This document shows positions 1 to 10,025 of a DNA stretch of 64,000 nucleotides, piece by piece. A program made the position numbers and the translations under genes. The stretch comes from Acuticoccus mangrovi. Its GTDB lineage: Bacteria; Pseudomonadota; Alphaproteobacteria; Rhizobiales; Amorphaceae. The notes beneath the pieces are model-generated. The model did no database searches and was not told the DNA's origin. It saw only the letters and a list, made by a program, of their open reading frames with translations. Numbering within the stretch: the stretch's first letter is position 1; every line of letters begins with the position of its first letter. The stretch spans positions 124,001 through 188,000 of the forward strand of contig NZ_JAEKJA010000001.1 of NCBI RefSeq assembly GCF_016411865.1. Reading direction: 5' to 3'.

Positions 1-855
1 CTGGTGGAGATAAGGCAGCTCCGGCACCTCGCGCGGCGGCAGCGGGGCGCGGAACGGCTCGAGCGCCGCCCGCGTCACCACCCACGGGCTGATGGTGGTG
101 CCGAACGCCTTGCCCTGGAAGGGGCCGAGCGGCACGTACTCCCAGGCTTGGATGTCCCGGCTCGACCAGTCGTTGAGGAGGACGTAGCCGAAGATCATCG
201 CGTCGGCCTCTTCGACGGTGATCGGCGCGCCCCAGGGCGAGGCGACGCCCACCACGGCGCCGAGCTCCAGTTCGATGTCCATCCGCAGCGACGGGCCGAA
301 GGTGGGCGCGGCCGCGTCGGGTGGCTTGCGCTGGCCGAGCGGGCGATGGATGTCGGTGCCCGACACCACCACCGAGGAGGCGCGCCCGTTGTAGCCGATC
401 GGAATGTGCAGCCAGTTGGGCGGAAGCGCGTTCTCCGGCCCGCGAAACATCGTGCCGACGTTGGAGGCGTGCATCTTGGAGGCGTAGAAGTCGGTGTATT
501 CGCTCACCGCGAAGGGGAGGTGGTGGGTGACCGCGTCGAGCGGCACCAGGGCGTCGTCGATGGGCGTCTCGGCGCCCTCGGCGAGGAGGGTGGTGAGCTG
601 CTCGCGCACCCGTGCCCAGGCCGCTGGCCCGAGCGCCATGAACGGGTTGAGGCGGTCGGCCGCGAACACCGGCGCGCCCGCGTCGAGCCGGCCGTCGGCC
701 TCGAGCGCGGCGAGGTCGAGCGCGAAATCACCGATCGCCACCGCGCAGCGCGGCGGCGATCCGGCGGTGGAGATCACCCCGAAGGGCAGGTTGTTGAGCG
801 GGAAGTCGCTGGTGGCGCTGTTGGCGCTCGCGATGCGGCTCGCGATCAAAGGCAT
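1..855 (-). CDS. fahA: Fumarylacetoacetase (3' end beyond window)
   Basis: Last enzyme of tyrosine/homogentisate breakdown: hydrolyses fumarylacetoacetate to fumarate and acetoacetate in the cytoplasm. The reverse strand reads MPLIASRIASANSATSDFPL at the start, followed by family motifs IPIGYNGRASSVVVSGTDI, LELGAVVG and LLNDWSSRDIQAWEYVPLGP, which hold metal ligands and active-site residues of the FAH fold. The reading frame is open to the left window edge, so about 285 residues of the usual ~420 are present. The ATG at 855 is chosen because the protein then begins as family members do. It lies 64 bases downstream of hmgA on the same strand, so the two are probably cotranscribed. Confidence 0.95.
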   Translation of the reverse strand, partial: MPLIASRIASANSATSDFPLNNLPFGVISTAGSPPRCAVAIGDFALDLAALEADGRLDAGAPVFAADRLNPFMALGPAAWARVREQLTTLLAEGAETPIDDALVPLDAVTHHLPFAVSEYTDFYASKMHASNVGTMFRGPENALPPNWLHIPIGYNGRASSVVVSGTDIHRPLGQRKPPDAAAPTFGPSLRMDIELELGAVVGVASPWGAPITVEEADAMIFGYVLLNDWSSRDIQAWEYVPLGPFQGKAFGTTISPWVVTRAALEPFRAPLPPREVPELPYLHQ

Positions 856-919
856 GGGCAGGCTCGATGTGCGTCGGAAGGGGCGGCGCGCCGGAGCGCG
901 CCGGGGGAGCGATCCATGC

Positions 920-2281
920 TCACTTGATGCCGGGGGTGCCGTCGAACTTCTTCTCAAGCCCTTCCCAGCAGTCGACATAGTTGTCCTGGAGCGGGGCCTC
1001 CTCCGCGGCGAAGCGGGTGAGGTGCTGGGGAAAGCGCGTCTCGAACATGAACGACATGGTGTCCTTCAGCTTCACCGGCACCATCGGCTCGTTGGACGCC
1101 TTCTCGAAGGCGTCGTGATCGGGCCCGTGGGGCAGCATCATGTTGTGCAGGCTCATGCCGCCGGGCACGAACCCTTCGGGCTTCGCGTCGTAGACGCCGT
1201 AGATGTTGCCCATGAGCTCCGACATGATGTTCTTGTGGTACCAAGGCGGGCGGAAGGTGTGCTCGGCCGGCAGCCAGCGTTCGGGGAAGATCACGAAGTC
1301 GATGTTGGCGGTGCCCTCCACGCCCGAGGGCGCCGTCAGCACGGTGAAGATCGACGGGTCGGGGTGATCGAAGAGGATCGCGCCGACGGGGGAGAAGGCG
1401 CGCAGGTCGTACTTCGCCGGCGCGTAGTTGCCGTGCCAGGCAACGACGTCGAGCGGCGAGTGGCCGATCGGTGTCTCGTGGAACTGGCCGCACCACTTGA
1501 TGATCACGCGACCCTCGCAGGCGCGGTCCTCGAAGGCGGCGACGGGGGTCTTGAAGTCGCGCGAGTTGGCGAGGCAGTTGGCGCCGATGGGGCCGCGGCC
1601 GGGCAGGGCGAACTTCGCCCCGTAGTTCTCGCACACGAAGCCGCGGGCGGGACCGCCGGCGAGCTTCACCGCGAACAGCATGCCGCGCGGCAGGATGGCG
1701 ATCTCGAGCGGCTCCACCGCCATCACGCCGAGCTCGGTCTCGATGATCAGCGCCCCGTCCTGCGGCACGATCAGGAGCTCCGAATCGGCGGAGTAGAACC
1801 ACTCGTCCTCCATGTCCGCCGTCGCGAGGTAGATGTGGGCGGCCATACCCACCTGGGTGTTCACGTCGCCGGCGGTGGTCATCGTGCGCATGCCGGTGAC
1901 GAAGGTCAGCCGCTCCGACGTCATCGGCACCGGGTCCCAGCGATACTGGCCGAGGCTGATGATGGCGTCGTCGACGTGCGGCGCCGACTTCCAGTACGGA
2001 ACGTCGATCTTGGAAAAGCGCGTGACGTGCTTCACCGAGGGGCGGATGCGGTAGCACCAGGTCCGCTCGTTCTGGCCGCGCGGGGCGGTGAAGGGGGTGC
2101 CGGACAGCTGCTCGGCATAGAGGCCGTACTCGCACTTCTGCGGCGAGTTCTGGCCCTGGGGCAGGGCGCCCGGCAGCGCCTCGGTCTCGAAATCGTTGCC
2201 GAAGCCGGGCATATAGCCGTCCACCGTGCCGGCGCCCGTCGTGGCGCGGGCGAGCTTCGTCATGTCGACGTGCTTGTTCAT
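920..2281 (-). CDS. hmgA: Homogentisate 1,2-dioxygenase
   Basis: Cytoplasmic non-haem Fe(II) ring-cleaving dioxygenase converting homogentisate to maleylacetoacetate. The 453-residue product has the normal length and carries [19 protein letters not shown] near the N-terminus and the C-terminal cupin segment with [11 protein letters not shown] and [14 protein letters not shown], which contain the His, Glu and His iron ligands. An ATG 15 bases further upstream is also in frame, but the GGAGAG ribosome site sits inside that extension, so [10 protein letters not shown] at 2281 is preferred. First gene of the hmgA-fahA operon, divergent from the MarR gene. Confidence 0.96.
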   Translation of the reverse strand: MNKHVDMTKLARATTGAGTVDGYMPGFGNDFETEALPGALPQGQNSPQKCEYGLYAEQLSGTPFTAPRGQNERTWCYRIRPSVKHVTRFSKIDVPYWKSAPHVDDAIISLGQYRWDPVPMTSERLTFVTGMRTMTTAGDVNTQVGMAAHIYLATADMEDEWFYSADSELLIVPQDGALIIETELGVMAVEPLEIAILPRGMLFAVKLAGGPARGFVCENYGAKFALPGRGPIGANCLANSRDFKTPVAAFEDRACEGRVIIKWCGQFHETPIGHSPLDVVAWHGNYAPAKYDLRAFSPVGAILFDHPDPSIFTVLTAPSGVEGTANIDFVIFPERWLPAEHTFRPPWYHKNIMSELMGNIYGVYDAKPEGFVPGGMSLHNMMLPHGPDHDAFEKASNEPMVPVKLKDTMSFMFETRFPQHLTRFAAEEAPLQDNYVDCWEGLEKKFDGTPGIK

Positions 2282-2421
2282 GGCGCTTCTCTCCAATGCG
2301 GCTCCCGGACGGTGCCGTTCGGCACCCGTGCCCGCCGTTGTTCGTTCCGCCGTCTCGCGGGCGGCGCGCTTGCGCCGCGACAGGGCAGCGGATACGCTTG
2401 AAATATATCGTTGGAAATGAA
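2282..2421. promoter_or_regulatory. hmgA / marR divergent promoter region
   Basis: A 140-base gap between divergent genes. The half next to marR is AT-rich and contains two direct TTGRAAT-type repeats (TTGAAAT at 2398-2404 and TTGGAAAT at 2411-2418), 13 bases apart. They are plausible sites for the adjacent MarR regulator; this is inference from position only. Confidence 0.35.
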
Positions 2422-2862
2422 ATGAGTCAAAGCGCGAACTTCGAGCTCGACGCCTTTTTGCCCTACCAGCTCGCCATTCTGTCGAGCCGGGTCAGTGCCG
2501 AATTCGCCGAGATCTACGGACGTCGGTTCGGCCTGAGCCTTGCCGAGTGGCGCGTGGTTGCTCACCTGTCCGCCGCCGACAAGGTGTCGACGCGGGAAGT
2601 GTTCGCACGTGTCGATCTCGACAAGGCGAAGATCAGCCGTGCGGCGCAGCGGCTTGAGGCGAACGGTCTCATCGAGAAGCGCCAGAGCGCCGTCGACCGC
2701 CGCCTGGTGGAGATGAGCCTCACCCAGAAGGGGCGCGATATGATGGCGGAGATCGCCCCCATCGCGCGCCGCTTCGAGGCCGACTTCCTCGCTCGCTTCG
2801 CCGACGGCGACGGCCGCGCGTTCCAGCGATTGGTGATGGAGGCGCTGGAGGCTTCGAAATGA
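2422..2862 (+). CDS. MarR family transcriptional regulator
   Basis: A 146-residue winged-helix regulator. The segment [23 protein letters not shown] followed by [18 protein letters not shown] and the wing [18 protein letters not shown] is the canonical MarR domain. An upstream in-frame start at 2296 would add 42 low-complexity residues; [17 protein letters not shown] at 2422 matches the normal family N-terminus. It overlaps maiA by 4 bases and is divergent from hmgA, so it most likely controls homogentisate catabolism with a pathway aromatic acid as ligand (inferred). Confidence 0.9.
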   Translation: MSQSANFELDAFLPYQLAILSSRVSAEFAEIYGRRFGLSLAEWRVVAHLSAADKVSTREVFARVDLDKAKISRAAQRLEANGLIEKRQSAVDRRLVEMSLTQKGRDMMAEIAPIARRFEADFLARFADGDGRAFQRLVMEALEASK

Positions 2863-3485
2863 TTCTCTACGACTATTGGCGTTCATCGGCGGCCTACCGG
2901 GTCCGCATCGCGCTCAACCTGCTCGACATGAAGTACGAGCTCGTGCCGGTGGATCTGACCGCGGGCGAGCAGCGCTCGGCGGCGCACCTTGCCCGCAACC
3001 CGCAGGGCCTCGTGCCGGCGCTCGAGATCGACGGGGTGATGATGACCCAGTCGCTCGCCATCATCGAATATCTCGACGAGACGCGTTCCGCGGGCTTCCG
3101 TCCCGCCGAGCCGGTGGAGCGGGCGAAAGTGCGCGCCATCGCCTACGCCATCGCGATGGACCTCCACCCGATCTGCAACCTCTCGGTGGCGCAGGCGGCG
3201 GTGAAGGCGTCCAACGGGGCGATCGGGATGAAGGACTGGATGCACACCTTCATCGGCCCGCGCATGCTCGCGGTGGAAGAGATGCTCGACCGCTCGCGCA
3301 CCGGCCGCTTCGTCCACGGCGACCGGCCGGGGATCGCCGACATCTGCCTGGTGCCGCAAGTCTACAACGCCCGCCGCTGGGAGGTCGACCTTTCGGCAAT
3401 GCCCCACACCCTCGCGATCGACGCGGAGATGGCGGCGCTGCCGGCCGTCGCCGCCGCCCACCCCGACCGCGCGCGGCCGGGCTGA
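2859..3485 (+). CDS. maiA: Maleylacetoacetate isomerase (zeta-class GST)
   Basis: Glutathione-dependent cis-trans isomerase converting maleylacetoacetate to fumarylacetoacetate, the step between HmgA and FahA. The 208-residue protein starts [20 protein letters not shown], the zeta-class signature with the SSAAYRVRIALN glutathione-activating motif. NPQGLVPALE and TQSLAIIEYLDE form the rest of the thioredoxin-like domain, followed by an all-helical domain with GDRPGIADICLVPQVYNARRW. Its ATG overlaps the marR stop (ATGA). It converges on dctM with only two bases between the stop codons. Confidence 0.94.
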   Translation: MILYDYWRSSAAYRVRIALNLLDMKYELVPVDLTAGEQRSAAHLARNPQGLVPALEIDGVMMTQSLAIIEYLDETRSAGFRPAEPVERAKVRAIAYAIAMDLHPICNLSVAQAAVKASNGAIGMKDWMHTFIGPRMLAVEEMLDRSRTGRFVHGDRPGIADICLVPQVYNARRWEVDLSAMPHTLAIDAEMAALPAVAAAHPDRARPG

Positions 3486-3487
3486 GG

Positions 3488-4821
<1,334 letters not shown>

Positions 4822-4825
<4 letters not shown>

Positions 4826-5385
4826 TGGTCCTCGTCCGCGTCGCGACCGGAAATGAGGGCGGCCAGGGTGCCGACCGCCCGCGCCAGGCCGGCGATGGCG
4901 AGAAGGCCGAAGGCGAGCGGGATGCAGGCCTTGAGGAACCACCTGTCGGTGAGGCCGCCGTAGGTGGAGGCTTCGCCGCTCGTCCAGGAGGTGAGGGCGA
5001 ATTTCACGCCGAACCAGGTGATGATGATGCAGAGCGGCAGCAGGAAGATGAGGTCGCCGATCACCTCGACCACCTGCCGCACGCGCGGCGGGAAGGCGGC
5101 CGACAGGAAGTCCACGTTGACGTGCGCGTCGTCGCGCAGCGCATAGACGCCGCCGAAGAGGACGAGAAGGGCGAAGATCGTCCATTGCAGGTCGGTGAGG
5201 GTGTTCACCGTGACGGCGGAGCCGAGGAAGGGCACGTCGCCCTCCCACCCGGCGATGCGGTTGACGCCGACCTGCCCGGCCACCACCGCCGTCACCACGA
5301 AGACGATGAGGGGCAGGATGAGCCACGACACGGCCTTGCCGAGGAAGGCGGTCAGGTCGACGATGATGCGGCAGGTCTTGATCAT
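4822..5385 (-). CDS. TRAP transporter small permease (DctQ family)
   Basis: Four-helix membrane subunit that joins the large TRAP permease. The 187-residue protein has hydrophobic segments near residues 15-35, 60-75, 105-125 and 145-165. DLQWTIFALLVLFGGVYALRDDAHVNVDFL is typical of the family: the VALRDDAHVNVD-type loop after helix 2. It ends in a charged tail (GRDADEDQ). Middle gene of the dctP-dctQ-dctM operon, 80 bases below dctP and translationally coupled to dctM. Confidence 0.92.
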
Positions 5386-5465
5386 GGCGTCCGGCGAAGG
5401 GGGATCGGCGTCGCGCCGGTCCCCTGGTCAGAGTCGCTGTGGTCCGAACCTCGGACGGTGGATCG

Positions 5466-6500
5466 TCAGTGACGCGGCAGCGCCTGGAGCGTATCCCACT
5501 CGCCGACCTTGTCGATGTAGTTGACGAGGGACTCGTAGGCCTCCTTGAAGATCGCGTCCTTCTCCGCCTCTTCCTCCATCACCTCGGTGGAGGCTTCGCG
5601 CAGCGCCGCGAGCACCTCGTCGGGGAAGCGCCGCACCGTCACCCCGGCCTCGCGGATCTTGGCGATCGCCTCGCTCTGGGCGCGCAGCTGGTCGGCGAGG
5701 TTGTAGGTGATGTTCGCCTTGCAGGCCTCCACCATGATCGCCTGGGTCTCCTCGTCGAAGCCGTTCCAGACGTCCATGTTGATGATGATGGAGTCCCAGC
5801 TCGAGGGCTGATGCCAGCCGGGGAAGTAGTAGTTCTTGACGATCTTCTGGAAGCCGAAGCCGATGTCGAGCTGCGGCGCGGAGAACTCGGTGGCGTCGAT
5901 GCGGCCGGTCTCGAGCGACACGTAGATCTCGCCGGCGGGGACGAGCTGGGTGTTGGCGCCGAGGCGGGCGAGCGCTTTGCCGCCGAGGCCGGCGATGCGC
6001 ATGTTGAGGCCCTTGAAGTCCTCCGGCGTGTTGATCTCCTTGTTGAACCAGCCGCCGGCTTCGGGAACCACCAGGTGGCAGGGGATCACCTTCACATTGT
6101 GCGCGTCGTAGGCCTTCTGGATGATCTCGAGGCCGCCGCCTTCGAACATCCAGGAGAGGGCGACGTCGGGCGTCGGGCCGAACGGCATCGAGCCGATGAG
6201 GTTGGCGACGGGAATCGTCTCCGCCCAGTAGCCGATCCAGTCGAAGCCCATCGGGATCGCGCCGGAAGAGACGGCGCCGAACACCTCGAACGGCGGGACG
6301 AACTCACCGGCGCCGTGAACGTCGATCTCGATGTCGCCGTCGGTCATCAGCGCGACGCGGTCGGCCCAGAGCTGCGGGCTCGGCCCGATCGAGGGCACCT
6401 GCAGGCCGAAGACGCTCTGAAGGTCGAAGCTCTCGGCAGCGGCGGGCGACGCAGCCCCGGCCATGGCAGCGAGCATCGCCACCGTGATGGTCTTTCTCAT
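5466..6500 (-). CDS. TRAP transporter substrate-binding protein (DctP family, TakP-like)
   Basis: Secreted periplasmic receptor that hands substrate to the DctQM membrane pair. The 344-residue protein starts MRKTITVAMLAAMAGAASPAAAES, a Sec signal cut after AAA. An in-frame ATG 12 bases upstream is possible, but GGGAGGAAC lies just before the chosen start. Residues NMRIAGLGGKALARLGA contain the conserved Arg that binds the substrate carboxylate, and DATEFSAPQLDIGFGFQKIVKNYYFPGWHQPSS resembles the alpha-keto-acid/lactate-binding class (TakP). The ligand is therefore probably a monocarboxylate or keto acid; this is inferred. Confidence 0.9.
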   Translation of the reverse strand: MRKTITVAMLAAMAGAASPAAAESFDLQSVFGLQVPSIGPSPQLWADRVALMTDGDIEIDVHGAGEFVPPFEVFGAVSSGAIPMGFDWIGYWAETIPVANLIGSMPFGPTPDVALSWMFEGGGLEIIQKAYDAHNVKVIPCHLVVPEAGGWFNKEINTPEDFKGLNMRIAGLGGKALARLGANTQLVPAGEIYVSLETGRIDATEFSAPQLDIGFGFQKIVKNYYFPGWHQPSSWDSIIINMDVWNGFDEETQAIMVEACKANITYNLADQLRAQSEAIAKIREAGVTVRRFPDEVLAALREASTEVMEEEAEKDAIFKEAYESLVNYIDKVGEWDTLQALPRH

Positions 6501-6530
6501 TGTTCCTCCCACGAGCCCGGATCATTGCCG

Positions 6531-6568
6531 GTTGTTCGTTATGGCTGATCGCATTTGTCATATACAAA
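6531..6568. promoter_or_regulatory. Two-part regulatory element upstream of dctP
   Basis: The 15-base palindrome TTTGTCATATACAAA (6554-6568) is followed, toward dctP, by a 15-base gap and CGAACAAC (minus strand, 6531-6538). The same elements with identical spacing precede the SDR gene at 9964-10001. The palindrome overlaps the 3' end of the EamA gene. The two IclR genes of the locus are the obvious candidate binders (inference). Confidence 0.6.
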
Positions 6569-7489
6569 TTTAGAGGGGGGATCAACTGGAACACTCGCCC
6601 CGCGTCGACGGTTTGTTAGATCGAGCGAAACAATGAGCCCGAGGCTGGCGAGGAGGAGCGCCGCCCACTGCAGGAGGCTCGGCACGCTCCCCGACATCGG
6701 GACCGCGAGAAAGGCGGCGAGCGGCGGCACCAGGGCGGTGAAGAGCGCGGCGCGGCCGGAGCCGAGCAGCGAGATCGCCGCGGCGAAGGCGATGATGGCG
6801 AGCAGCCCGCCGAGGACGCCCTGATAGATCGCCTGCATCACCCACGCGACGACGGGTTGATGGCTCGGCGAGAAGAACGCCACGTAAATCGGGCCGAACA
6901 GCACCGTGGAGATCAGCGCGACGGTGGCGGTGGTGTCGACGGGATCGAGCCGCCAGCGGCCGAGGAGATAGGTGAAGGAGCCCCACAGGAAGCCGGAGCC
7001 CATGAAGCAGAGATCGCCGACCCAGGGCGCGTGGGTGAGGCTCTTGTGCTCGGGCTGGTCGAACCCCACCAGCGCGAGGCCGACGATGAGGATCGCCATG
7101 CCGAGGAGTCGCTGCGGCGGAATCGCGCGGCGCTCCACGACGAGGGAGAGGGTGTTCGCGACGATCATCGTCATCGCCGGTCCGATGACCACGGCGTGGG
7201 CGAGCGGGGCCATGCCGAAGCCGAGATTGATCAGGTAGGAGAAGGGCGGCCCGATGCCGATGGTGAGCACCAGCGCTCGCCCCAACCCGACGCGGACGAG
7301 CCGCCGCGACCGCGTCAGCGCGTAGGGCAGGACGAGCAGCGCCGGCACCGCGTAGCGCAGGATGACGAGGTCGGCGCCGGTGAAGCCCGACGAGCGGCCG
7401 ATGTCGACGCCGACATTGTAGATCGCCCAGGCGATGGCGGCGCCGGCTCCGCAGAGGGTGCCGCGCAGGGTGGCGCCGCCGGGTCTCAA
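6539..7489 (-). CDS. DMT superfamily transporter (EamA, two-repeat)
   Basis: Inner-membrane drug/metabolite-type transporter of about ten helices, 316 residues. It contains two EamA repeats: the first begins GTLCGAGAAIAWAIYNVGVDIGR, the second VGDLCFMGSGFLWGSFTYLLGRW. LGMAILIVGLALVGFDQPE between them is typical of a repeat end. No ATG lies near the expected N-terminus. A TTG at 7489 overlaps the stop of the upstream flavoprotein gene (TTGA) and gives the right length, so translational coupling is likely. Substrate unknown; possibly import or efflux of the compound handled by the SDR and flavoprotein. Confidence 0.85.
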   Translation of the reverse strand: MRPGGATLRGTLCGAGAAIAWAIYNVGVDIGRSSGFTGADLVILRYAVPALLVLPYALTRSRRLVRVGLGRALVLTIGIGPPFSYLINLGFGMAPLAHAVVIGPAMTMIVANTLSLVVERRAIPPQRLLGMAILIVGLALVGFDQPEHKSLTHAPWVGDLCFMGSGFLWGSFTYLLGRWRLDPVDTTATVALISTVLFGPIYVAFFSPSHQPVVAWVMQAIYQGVLGGLLAIIAFAAAISLLGSGRAALFTALVPPLAAFLAVPMSGSVPSLLQWAALLLASLGLIVSLDLTNRRRGASVPVDPPSKFVYDKCDQP

Positions 7490-9201
7490 TCGTTGGCTCG
7501 GGCCATGTGGCGGGCGGCGATGTAGCCGAACGTCACGGCGGGGCCGAGGGTGATGCCGCCGCCGGGGTAGGCGCCACCCATGATGCTCGCCGCGTCGTTG
7601 CCGGCGGCGTAGAGGCCCTCGATGGGCTGGCGGTGCTCGTCGAGCACGCGGGCGTTCTCGTCGGTGGCGAGGCCGACGAAGGTGCCGAGGTCGCCGACGA
7701 CGAGCTTCACCGCATAGAACGGGCCCTTCTCGACGGGCGCGACGCAGGGGTTGGGGGTGTGCTCCGGGTCGCCGAGGGAGCGGTTGTAGGCGGTGCTGCC
7801 CTTGTGGAACTCCGGGTCCTCGCCGCGTCGGGCGGGGCCGTTGAAGCGCTCGACGGTCCGCTGCAGCTCCGCCGGGTCGGCGCCGATCTTCTCGGCGAGC
7901 TCGGCGAGCGTCTTGCCGACGATCAGATAGCCCGTCGCCACCTCGCGGCCGTAGGGGACGGGGGCGGGCTTGGCGTAGCCGAGCCCGTATTTGCGGAAGG
8001 TGGGATGGTCGGCGATGAAATAGGCGCAAATCTCGCCCCCTTCCTCGCCGCAGCGGGCCACCATCGCCTGGCAGAAGACGTGGTAGGAATCCGCCTCGTT
8101 GACGAAGCGGCGGCCGGAGCGCGTCACGGCGATGATGCCGGGCTTGGAGCGGTCGACGAAGTGGGGGAAGGTACCGAGCGTGCCGTCGGGCCGCACGGGG
8201 CGGGAGATCGGCACCCAGGCGGCCGCATTGGGGAGCGTGTCGTCGACGTAGGCCCCGACCGCTTCACCGAGCCGCAGCCCGTCGCCGGTATTGCCCGGCG
8301 GGGCGGGGGAGGCGTGCTCGTAGCCGGAGGGCGAGTGGGGGAAGAGGGCCTTGCGCCGCACCGCGTCCTGCGGAAAGCCGCCGCAGGCGAGCACCACGCC
8401 CTTGCGCGCCGTCACCTCCACCGGCCCCTCCGGGGTGTCGACGAGAGCGCCGATCACGCGCTCCTCCAGGATGCGCAGCTTGCGCACCGGCGCGTTGGTC
8501 CAGATCGGCACGTTTCGATCGAACGCCGACTTGGCGAGCCGGGCGACGAGCGCGTTGCCGTTCATGAGGCGCATGGCGCGCCCGTAGAACAGCTTGTCAC
8601 GCATGAACTTCGCAAACAGCTTCGAGACGAACAGGGCCGAGATCGGTGAGCGGGTGACGCGGAAGAAATGGAGGAGCTCCTTGCCGGACCCGATCATCAT
8701 GCCGAGGAAGGTGATTTCCGCAAGCGGCGGGCGCAGCCGGGCGATTTCCGGTCCGAGCTCGCGCCCGTCGAACGGGCGGGCGACGATGGAGCGCCCGCCG
8801 GGCATCCCGCCCGGAGCGTCGGGGTGGTAGTCGGCGAAGATCGGGCCGAGGTCGAATTGGAGCGCGGTGTTCTCCTCGAAGAACTCCACGGCGCGGGGCG
8901 CGGTGTCGAGGTAGGCGTCGACGCGGGCGGGGTCGAAGTGGTCGCCGGTCTGGCCCTTGAGATAGGTGCGGGCGGCGGCGGCGCTGTCCTCGACGCCGGC
9001 GCGACGGGCCGGCGCGTTGCACGGCACCCAGAGCCAGCCGCCGGAGCGGGCCGTGGTGCCGCCGAAGACCGGCTCCTTCTCCACCACGAGCACGTCGAGA
9101 CCGCGGTGGGCGGCCGACACGGCCGCGGAGAGACCGCCGGCGCCGGAGCCGACGACGAGGACGTCGCATTCGTGACGACGCGGCTTGATGGGTGCGTTCA
9201 T
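7486..9201 (-). CDS. FAD-dependent dehydrogenase (3-ketosteroid dehydrogenase / fumarate-reductase flavoprotein family)
   Basis: Flavoprotein that probably introduces or reduces a C=C bond next to a carbonyl. The 571 residues begin with CDVLVVGSGAGGLSAAVSAAHRG, the GxGxxG FAD-binding fold, followed by VVEKEPVFGGTTARSGGWLWVP. VVLACGGFPQDA lies mid-protein, and the C-terminal FAD segment YAAGNDAASIMGGAYPGGGITLGPAVTFGYIAARH is near 530-565. This layout is shared by KstD, succinate dehydrogenase-like and urocanate-reductase-like enzymes; no haem or flavin-transfer domain is present. Its ATG overlaps the SDR stop by 4 bases and its stop overlaps the EamA start, so SDR-FAD-EamA form a coupled operon. 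Exact substrate not inferable. Confidence 0.88.
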   Translation of the reverse strand: MNAPIKPRRHECDVLVVGSGAGGLSAAVSAAHRGLDVLVVEKEPVFGGTTARSGGWLWVPCNAPARRAGVEDSAAAARTYLKGQTGDHFDPARVDAYLDTAPRAVEFFEENTALQFDLGPIFADYHPDAPGGMPGGRSIVARPFDGRELGPEIARLRPPLAEITFLGMMIGSGKELLHFFRVTRSPISALFVSKLFAKFMRDKLFYGRAMRLMNGNALVARLAKSAFDRNVPIWTNAPVRKLRILEERVIGALVDTPEGPVEVTARKGVVLACGGFPQDAVRRKALFPHSPSGYEHASPAPPGNTGDGLRLGEAVGAYVDDTLPNAAAWVPISRPVRPDGTLGTFPHFVDRSKPGIIAVTRSGRRFVNEADSYHVFCQAMVARCGEEGGEICAYFIADHPTFRKYGLGYAKPAPVPYGREVATGYLIVGKTLAELAEKIGADPAELQRTVERFNGPARRGEDPEFHKGSTAYNRSLGDPEHTPNPCVAPVEKGPFYAVKLVVGDLGTFVGLATDENARVLDEHRQPIEGLYAAGNDAASIMGGAYPGGGITLGPAVTFGYIAARHMARAND

Positions 9202-9950
9202 TGGACGAGGTACCCTCCATCGACGGGCAGCAGGGCGCCGGTGACGTAGCTGGACATCTTGGAAGCGAGGAAGAGGACCGGGCCGACGAGCTCCTCCGCT
9301 TCGCCGACGCGCTTCATGGGCGTGTGGTCCATGAAGCGGCCGATGGCGGTGGGGTTGGCGCGGGTGGTCTCGGTCATCGGCGTCGCGATCACGCCGGGCG
9401 CGATGGCGTTGACGCGGATGCCGACGTCGGCGAGCTCGGCGGCGAGGGCGCGGGTGAACTGCAGGATCGCCCCCTTGCTCGCCGCGTAGGCGGAGATGTT
9501 GGGGCCGGCGATCACCGACATGATCGATCCGAGATTGACGATGCGCCCCTTGGTCGCCGTGAGCTGGGGCAGGAAGGCGCGCACCATGTTGCGCGACCCG
9601 TCGACGTTGACGCGAAAGATCCGGTCCCACCCCTCGTCGAAGCCCTCCGCCACGAACGGCTCGCGGCGGATGATGCCGGCGTTGTTGACGAGGATCGCGG
9701 CCTCGCCGAGCTCCGCCTTCACCGTCTCGGCGACGGCGGCACAGGCCGCCTTGTCCGCAACGTCCACCGCCACGGCGATGGCATGTCCGCCCGCCGCGAC
9801 GATCTCGTCTGCCGTTTTCCGTGCCGTCTCGCCGTCGATGTCGGCCACGGCCACGTGTGCGCCGGCCCGTGCGAGACCGAGCGCGATGGCGCGCCCGTTG
9901 CCCTGGCCCGCGCCGGTGACGACGGCCACCGACCCCCTAACGCCTTCCAT
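9198..9950 (-). CDS. Short-chain dehydrogenase/reductase
   Basis: Classical NAD(P)-dependent SDR of 250 residues. The cofactor motif TGAGQGNG is near residue 12, VADIDGE follows beta-2 (Asp suggests NAD preference), NNAG sits in the core, and the catalytic set is Ser in LGSIMS and Tyr/Lys in YAASK near residue 155. It ends with YVTGALLPVDGGY. First gene of the SDR-flavoprotein-EamA operon, preceded by the two-part operator at 9964-10001. It probably oxidises a hydroxyl group before the flavoprotein acts (inferred). Confidence 0.92.
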   Translation of the reverse strand: MEGVRGSVAVVTGAGQGNGRAIALGLARAGAHVAVADIDGETARKTADEIVAAGGHAIAVAVDVADKAACAAVAETVKAELGEAAILVNNAGIIRREPFVAEGFDEGWDRIFRVNVDGSRNMVRAFLPQLTATKGRIVNLGSIMSVIAGPNISAYAASKGAILQFTRALAAELADVGIRVNAIAPGVIATPMTETTRANPTAIGRFMDHTPMKRVGEAEELVGPVLFLASKMSSYVTGALLPVDGGYLVQ

Positions 9951-9963
9951 CCCGACCGCTCTT

Positions 9964-10001
9964 GTTGTTCGTGACTAATGAATGCGTTTGACTATATCAA
10001 A
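9964..10001. promoter_or_regulatory. Two-part regulatory element upstream of the SDR operon
   Basis: The palindrome TTTGACTATATCAAA (9987-10001) is separated by 15 bases from CGAACAAC (minus strand, 9964-9971), 13 bases before the SDR start. Arm sequence, spacer length and the second element match the element ahead of dctP. The surrounding 75 bases are AT-rich compared with neighbours, as expected for a promoter. Confidence 0.6.
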
Positions 10002-10025
10002 TCGCAAGTCACCGCAACGGGGGCG

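Noticed and set aside
494-2401. Plus-strand open frame across fahA-hmgA
   Set aside because: Antisense to two well-supported enzymes; composition typical of shadow frames.
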